Origin: a bacterium
Lineage (GTDB): Bacteria; Dependentiae; Babeliae; Babeliales; UASB340
Direction of reading: 5' to 3'
Length of the DNA stretch: 28,865 nt
Assembly: GCA_030630075.1 (NCBI GenBank)
Contig: DAOVNS010000008.1
Coordinates: 1 to 28,865, forward strand
The notes under the pieces: generated by a model
Database searches by the model: none
Told to the model about the DNA's origin: nothing
Seen by the model: only the letters and a program-made list of their open reading frames with translations
Translations under genes and position numbers: made by a program
In this document: positions 24,218-28,865 of the stretch, in pieces
Layout: each line of letters opens with the position of its first letter
How positions within the stretch are numbered: the first letter of the stretch is position 1

Positions 24218-25768
24218 ATGAAAACTATAAATATATTTTTTATTTTTTTATTGTTTTGTACTTTTGGAAACAGGATTTTTTCAGGATCTTCGCATTCTAG
24301 AATTATAAACATACGAGAAAATGATCCTAAAGTTTCAAGTAACAAATCTGCTGATGATTTATTTAAAAGGGGTAGTTCTTTTTGTTCAACCCGCTTATTG
24401 CTCAAAAAAATAAATGGTGAAATTGGTTGCAAAAAATTTGAAGTTCAAAAACTTATTAGTGCTAAGAGGGATAAAGATGATTCTCAAAAATATGTTTTGA
24501 TTGTAGGTGATTCTAAAGTTTTTAAAAATTTATATGAATATTTTACAGATAAGCAAAATTCGCTTAAAGCAGCTCATGAAAAAATTATTTTAATGATAGA
24601 ACAACAAAATGATTGCCTTGAAAAACTAAAAGATGGGGATATTAGTTCTTTATACGATTTTATTAATGCAGCATTAGTTTCACATTATCTTGTTAGCGAC
24701 GAGCAACGATTGGATTTGGATAGGGATTTTTGTGAATTTAAGAAAAATGCAAATGTAAAAAGGAATAAAACAGGAAAAAGATTAATCTTCAAAAAGGGCC
24801 AATGTTTTTTGGAAAATTATTTTAATGATCTTAAGTCTAGAGCAGAAAATGTTCAGTTAATTTTAGATGATGTAAAAATTATCTTATTAAAACTAGATAG
24901 TTTTTATTTAGATCTTTTATCAAGATTTGGAAAAAATGTTTCCTTACCTTTTGCCTCATTAAAAGAGATTTATTTAGTAGATGCTGATTTAAAAAATAGT
25001 TATTTACCTGGTGTTAATTTTTACAACTCCAGGTTAATGAGAACCAATTTTTCAGAATCGAATTTAATAAAGTCCAATTTTGAACAATCAAATGCTGAAG
25101 GGGCAATTTTTAAAAATTGCGATCTAGCTGAATCCAATATGTCGCATGTTGATTTATGTGGTGTTGATTTTACAAAGGCAGATTTATTTAGGGCTAATTT
25201 TTTGTATTCAAGTTTAGAAAAATCAATTTTTATTGGATGTATGCTTGTGCAGGCTAACTTAAATTCAGTTAAAGCAAAAAAATCCAAATTCGATGGAGCA
25301 AATTTAAAAATGGCTGTTTTGGATAATGCAAATTTTGTTGGTAGTAGCTTTAGATTTTCGCAATTACAAGAAGCTTCTTTAAGGGGAGTAGTTGGTTCTT
25401 GTTTCTTGGAAGATGAAGATGGAATAGGACGTATATTTGGAATCGATTTTCATGGAGCCAATTTAGAAAGAGCAAATTTAAATAAAGCAAATTTAAATAA
25501 AGCAGATCTAACTAATGCAAATTTAGAATTAGCTGATTTAGGTGGGGTAGATTTAAGAAATGCAAATTTAACAGGTGCCGATTTAAGTGGAGCAAATGTA
25601 GGGGGAGCTTTGTTTGATGGTGCTATAGTAAATAGGGCAAAGTGTCATAAACTGCAGAACTTGGATGATAAACAACGAGAATATTTAGTAACAAATGGTG
25701 CATTGGGTGTTCCTGATTTAGAAGAGGATCCGGTAAGGAAAACAGTACTCCCATCAGCAGCAGCTTAA
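24218..25768 (+). CDS. Exported pentapeptide-repeat protein 2
   Basis: 516 residues from ATG at 24218, directly after AGGGAGGGG. The frame extends 16 codons upstream, but that part lacks an RBS and would bury the signal peptide (MKTINIFFIFLLFCTFG). A long helical domain (about 40-245) precedes pentapeptide repeats (about 246-474), interrupted by an 18-residue acidic loop (about 391-408, including EDEDG). The start of the repeat domain shares SYLPG-x-N with the gene before it, so the two arose by duplication. The C-terminal tail has DDKQREYL. It overlaps the convergent sufD by 4 nt. Confidence 0.85.
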   Translation: MKTINIFFIFLLFCTFGNRIFSGSSHSRIINIRENDPKVSSNKSADDLFKRGSSFCSTRLLLKKINGEIGCKKFEVQKLISAKRDKDDSQKYVLIVGDSKVFKNLYEYFTDKQNSLKAAHEKIILMIEQQNDCLEKLKDGDISSLYDFINAALVSHYLVSDEQRLDLDRDFCEFKKNANVKRNKTGKRLIFKKGQCFLENYFNDLKSRAENVQLILDDVKIILLKLDSFYLDLLSRFGKNVSLPFASLKEIYLVDADLKNSYLPGVNFYNSRLMRTNFSESNLIKSNFEQSNAEGAIFKNCDLAESNMSHVDLCGVDFTKADLFRANFLYSSLEKSIFIGCMLVQANLNSVKAKKSKFDGANLKMAVLDNANFVGSSFRFSQLQEASLRGVVGSCFLEDEDGIGRIFGIDFHGANLERANLNKANLNKADLTNANLELADLGGVDLRNANLTGADLSGANVGGALFDGAIVNRAKCHKLQNLDDKQREYLVTNGALGVPDLEEDPVRKTVLPSAAA

Positions 25769-26559
25769 TTTAGAAATGCATCAACTAATAAGTTTTTAGC
25801 ATCGCAATGATTCATGCCTCTACTTTGTAAATAAAAGATTTGTTCATCATCTAATTTACTTACGGCTGCACCATGTTTGCACGAAACATCATCCGCTTGA
25901 ACTTCTAGTTTTGGAATAGATATTGCTTGTGAATTGCATCCAAGTAGCAAGTTTTTATTAACTTGACTGACTTCAACTTTTTGTGCCTTTTTATCAACTT
26001 TAATCAGGTTGTCGCAAACTAGTTTTGAATTTTGGCAAAAGGCGCCTTTTATAACAAGGTCACTTTTAGTGTTACTTACCTTGTGATCTTGTATTGTTTT
26101 AAATTTAAATAACCGGTTCCCGGATCCTTTTACAATGCATTTAGCTTTTGCTTTTGAATTTTCACCCAAAAAACTAAACAGAATTTGTTTTTCAAAAAAT
26201 CCTTGTTGATTGTAGGACATTAAAAGACCGTCGCTTGTTTCGTTTATATTTTCTAGATCTAAAATTCTTAGATCGTAATTTAATTCACTATTTTTGTTTA
26301 ATGTAAATTCGATTGAACTTTTTGTAATATCAAAGTCGAGTAAATCATCAACAATATTAATTGAGGCATTTTCTTGCAGGCAAATTTTTATATTTAAAGT
26401 TTCAATGCAAACAGCACCTTTAATATTGTTTCGTAGAATATTTTTTAGACTGAAATCTTCTGCAATGGGCTGTGTGATTGTTAAATTAATATTTACTCCA
26501 TTGGATGTATTTATTACTGAGATATTGTTTTTTATTTTATCGATACTAACGTTTTTCAT
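25765..26559 (-). CDS. sufD: Fe-S cluster assembly protein SufD
   Basis: 264 residues, partner of SufB and SufC in the Fe-S scaffold. The C-terminal signature is clear: PKLEVQADDVSCKHGAAVSK holds the His proposed to act with a SufB Cys in cluster assembly, followed by DDEQIFYLQSRGM. It is much shorter than E. coli SufD (423), the N-terminal part being reduced while the beta-helix core remains. The ATG follows GGGGGA and overlaps the end of sufB by 14 nt, so translation is probably coupled. It is the last gene of sufC-B-D. Confidence 0.9.
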   Translation of the reverse strand: MKNVSIDKIKNNISVINTSNGVNINLTITQPIAEDFSLKNILRNNIKGAVCIETLNIKICLQENASINIVDDLLDFDITKSSIEFTLNKNSELNYDLRILDLENINETSDGLLMSYNQQGFFEKQILFSFLGENSKAKAKCIVKGSGNRLFKFKTIQDHKVSNTKSDLVIKGAFCQNSKLVCDNLIKVDKKAQKVEVSQVNKNLLLGCNSQAISIPKLEVQADDVSCKHGAAVSKLDDEQIFYLQSRGMNHCDAKNLLVDAFLN

Positions 26560-27004
26560 TACTTTCCCCCTGTATTTCGGTTTCTATTAATCGATTTATT
26601 TCGATTGCATATTCCGGAGGTAATTCTTTTGTAAATGATTCAATAAAACCATTCACAATTAATGCTTGTGCATCTAGTTCGCTTATGCCTCTGCTTTGCA
26701 AATAAAAAAGTTGTTCATCTGCTATTTTGCTAATTTTTGCTTCGTGTCCAACGTCGGTAGTTTTTTCTGAAATTTCTAAATATGGATATGCATCAGCTCG
26801 TGATTTATCATCCATTAAAAGTGAATCGCATTGAACAAATGATTTACTTTGTTTTGCATTTTTTACAACTTTGATCATTCCTCTAAAACTTGAACGACCG
26901 CCATTGCTGCTAATAGATTTTGATACAACTTTAGAAGTTGTATTTTCTGCTAAATGAATAACTTTTGCGCCAGAATCTTGAATTTGGTTTTTTTGACTTG
27001 CCAT
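26546..27004 (-). CDS. sufB: SufB, C-terminal part beyond an in-frame UAG
   Basis: 152 residues from an internal ATG, in the same frame as the upstream part (27059-27949) and continuing it exactly: after the UAG at 27059-27061 come PGVILKGKGAK ... EILSLAMASQ, matching the family's MKYPSVWL region. It includes DSGAKVIHLAENT, SFRG, a Cys in VQCDSLL that aligns with the E. coli SufB Cys implicated in cluster building, and GHEAKISKIADEQLFYLQSRG. No ribosome binding site precedes the ATG, so independent translation is doubtful. No other lesion is visible, so the break is recent, suppressed, or an error. Confidence 0.88.
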   Translation of the reverse strand: MASQKNQIQDSGAKVIHLAENTTSKVVSKSISSNGGRSSFRGMIKVVKNAKQSKSFVQCDSLLMDDKSRADAYPYLEISEKTTDVGHEAKISKIADEQLFYLQSRGISELDAQALIVNGFIESFTKELPPEYAIEINRLIETEIQGESNEKR

Positions 27005-27058
27005 GGCAAGAGATAAAATTTCGGTTTTGGCTCCTTTTCCTTTAAGAATTACTCCTGG

Positions 27059-27949
27059 CTATTTCATAGTAATTCCGCTACCGGTGTTTCCATCAACCCA
27101 TTCCATTATTGCGTTTTCATAAGCAACCGCTCTTTTTGTTACTAAGTTGTAAACATTTTTAGACCAGTTTTGAATTGTATAGTATTTAATTTTTGAATTT
27201 TTGTGAGCAATAATTTCTACAACGGCACTATGAAGACTGCTTGCAGATTTGTTAGGTGCGGTGCAACCTTCGATGTAGGTTACATTACTGTCTTCATCTG
27301 CAATAATTAATGTTCTTTCAAATTGACCCAGTTTTTGCGAATCAATTCTATAGTATGCTTGTAGAGGAATTGTTACGTTTACGCCTTTTGGAATATAAAT
27401 AAAACTTCCACCACTCCATACAGCGGTATTTAATGCTGAAAATTTATTGTCATTATGTTCGACAACTGTTCCAAAGTATTTCTTAAAAAGTTCTGGATGT
27501 TTTTGTAGCGCAGTATCTGTATCACAAAATATTACTCCTTTTTCTTCCCATTCTTTTTTTAAATTGTGATAAACCGTTTCAGATTCATATTGTGCACCAA
27601 GACCACCAAGATATTTGTCTTCAATATCTGGTAAACCTAATGAATCAAAAGTTTGTTTAATGTCTTTTGGAACATCATTCCAGGAATTTTCTTTTTGCTT
27701 TGTTGTCTTAATGTAATAATGCAGGTCTTGAAGATTTAATTTACTTAAATCTGGACCCCATTTGGGTAAACTTTTAGATTTAAAAAATTCGAACGCTTTA
27801 AGGCGAGTTTCGAGCATCCAGTTTGGTTCATTTTTTTCTTTAGAAATAGTTTTGATAACTTGATCATTCAAGCCTTTTGGCATTTTGTAAATGTAATTTT
27901 GCATGCAAGGATTGATGCATTTTTCGCAGTTTTTATTATCAAATTTCAT
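27059..27949 (-). CDS. sufB: SufB, N-terminal part ending at an in-frame UAG
   Basis: 296 residues ending ...[14 protein letters not shown] before UAG; E. coli SufB continues MKYPSV at this point, so UAG stands where a conserved Tyr belongs, one base from TAT or TAC. The rest is good Suf[46 protein letters not shown]. Joined to the C-terminal part, the gene is 467 codons, a normal size. The N-terminus carries an unusual C-x2-C-x3-C (residues 8-15). No clear ribosome binding site precedes the ATG, and a 130-nt spacer separates it from sufC. Truncated here, it would lack the catalytic C-terminal region. Confidence 0.9.
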   Translation of the reverse strand: MKFDNKNCEKCINPCMQNYIYKMPKGLNDQVIKTISKEKNEPNWMLETRLKAFEFFKSKSLPKWGPDLSKLNLQDLHYYIKTTKQKENSWNDVPKDIKQTFDSLGLPDIEDKYLGGLGAQYESETVYHNLKKEWEEKGVIFCDTDTALQKHPELFKKYFGTVVEHNDNKFSALNTAVWSGGSFIYIPKGVNVTIPLQAYYRIDSQKLGQFERTLIIADEDSNVTYIEGCTAPNKSASSLHSAVVEIIAHKNSKIKYYTIQNWSKNVYNLVTKRAVAYENAIMEWVDGNTGSGITMK

Positions 27950-28079
27950 TGAAAAAATATCGCCTATTAATTTTAAAGGTCAGGATTTTTTTATATACCG
28001 CTAAGACACCCACCAATTACACAGTTAGTATACAATATGTGTTGGATATTACAAAAAGCAAGATATTTGATCTTTTTTA

Positions 28080-28832
28080 TTAATTATATCCAGAAGCTTC
28101 TATTTGCTGCGCTAATTCTTTTGATCCAGATTTCACTATTATGCCGTTTTTTAGAATATGGACAAAATCAGGTTCTAGATATTTAAGAATTCTTGCATAG
28201 TGCGTGATAATAAGAAGAGATAGATCTGGATTTTGACTTTTTATGGTATTTATACAATCACAAACTGTTTTAAGAGCGTTTATATCTAATCCGGAGTCTA
28301 TTTCATCAAGGATGGCTAGTTTTGGTTGTAAGATCGCCATCTGAAGTATTTCGAGCTGTTTTTTCTCGCCTCCAGAAAAGCCTACATTAAGATTTCGTTC
28401 CAAAAAGCTAGGATCAATTTTGAGTAAATGGATGTTTTTTTGTAACAAAGACCTGAAATCAGTTAAATTGAGTTGCTTTTCTGTTTGATTATAAATTGAA
28501 TTGTGTGCGTGGCGCAGGAAGTTCTTAACTTTTAGTCCTTCAATTTCGTATGGATATTGAAATGCCAAAAAGATACCTAATTGTGCTTTTTTGTCTGGAG
28601 ATAGTTCATTAATACTTTGATTTTCGAATAATATTTCGCCATTTGAGATTGTGTATTTAGGATTACCCATCAATGTTTGTGTAAGCGTGCTTTTGCCTGA
28701 ACCGTTTGGACCCATTATTGCGTGAATCTCGCCTTTTTGAATATCAAGATTTATTCCATTTAGTATGGTTTTGTTTTTGATTGCAGCTTTTAGATTATGG
28801 ATTGAGAGTAGCTTAGTCACTTGTTTTTCCAT
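28080..28832 (-). CDS. sufC: Fe-S cluster assembly ATPase SufC
   Basis: 250 residues, the ABC-type ATPase of the SufBCD complex. Walker A GPNGSGKST, the Q-loop FQYPYEIEG, the ABC signature FSGGEKK (variant of LSGG), Walker B LAILDEIDSGLD and the switch His in ITHY are all intact. The ATG at 28832 has no Shine-Dalgarno sequence, so the exact start is less certain; an in-frame GTG four codons in is an alternative. It is the first gene of the unit visible here; sufS and sufE/U are not in the window. Confidence 0.95.
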   Translation of the reverse strand: MEKQVTKLLSIHNLKAAIKNKTILNGINLDIQKGEIHAIMGPNGSGKSTLTQTLMGNPKYTISNGEILFENQSINELSPDKKAQLGIFLAFQYPYEIEGLKVKNFLRHAHNSIYNQTEKQLNLTDFRSLLQKNIHLLKIDPSFLERNLNVGFSGGEKKQLEILQMAILQPKLAILDEIDSGLDINALKTVCDCINTIKSQNPDLSLLIITHYARILKYLEPDFVHILKNGIIVKSGSKELAQQIEASGYN

Positions 28833-28865
28833 TGATTTTTTTTAATTGATAAAGCATGGTTTTAA

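Noticed and set aside
22999..25768. Qnr-type gyrase-protecting function for the pentapeptide proteins because gyrB is nearby
   Set aside because: Both carry signal peptides and extra domains, and gyrB is several genes away on a separate transcript.
26546..27949. Stop-codon reassignment (TAG to an amino acid) as a genome-wide explanation for the sufB stop
   Set aside because: kdsB and the first LRR-like gene end in TAG at the expected protein lengths, and no tRNA with anticodon CTA is in the window.

Overview
The window looks like part of the chromosome of an AT-rich, Gram-negative-type, host-dependent bacterium. Envelope genes (murA, kdsB, glmS) imply peptidoglycan plus Kdo-containing lipopolysaccharide. 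The genes between them encode many exported proteins with LRR-like or pentapeptide repeats and no metabolic role that I can see, which is the profile of an intracellular symbiont or parasite of protists. The combination would fit Dependentiae (TM6/Babeliae), but that is an inference from style and content; no 16S or other placing marker is present. Codon usage is standard (table 11): kdsB and the first LRR-like gene both end in TAG.

Layout. 1-804 (minus) is a translation block: tRNA-Tyr, tRNA-Gly, two tRNA-Thr, rpmG and tRNA-Trp, with what may be the start of secE at the window edge. 1036-2152 (minus) holds tsaE and a NYN-domain RNase. 2290-4303 (plus) holds a solitary atpG and an exported alpha/beta hydrolase, convergent with murA (minus). 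5819-8801 (plus) holds kdsB, tdk and radA, with two copies of a long palindromic repeat, one before kdsB and one between tdk and radA. 8872-13278 (plus) is an accessory island of five genes: an exported protein with an A13 tract at its start, a membrane protein without signal peptide, and three tandem paralogues with a signal peptide, an LRR-like core, one C-terminal membrane segment and a conserved Cys...C-x-x-N-x-T tail. 13302-16724 (minus) returns to housekeeping: glmS, rpsI, a third tRNA-Thr, a DksA-type regulator and tadA. gyrB (plus) follows. Two minus-strand exported genes come next, one a P-loop kinase-like protein carrying a signal peptide. Then rarA (plus) and two tandem exported pentapeptide-repeat proteins (plus). 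The window ends with sufC-sufB-sufD (minus).

How the genes relate. GlmS and MurA feed UDP-GlcNAc and peptidoglycan synthesis, and KdsB feeds lipopolysaccharide. Tdk, RadA, RarA and GyrB serve nucleotide salvage, repair and topology. TsaE, TadA, the six tRNAs, L33 and S9 serve translation. SufBCD is the Fe-S scaffold.

Most notable points: (1) sufB is interrupted by an in-frame UAG replacing a conserved Tyr, while everything around it is intact; (2) the three-member family of LRR-like, membrane-anchored exported proteins; (3) a 13-A tract that separates a strong RBS/ATG from the reading frame of an exported protein; (4) a P-loop kinase-like protein with a signal peptide. Product calls rest on motifs read by eye; no database search was possible.
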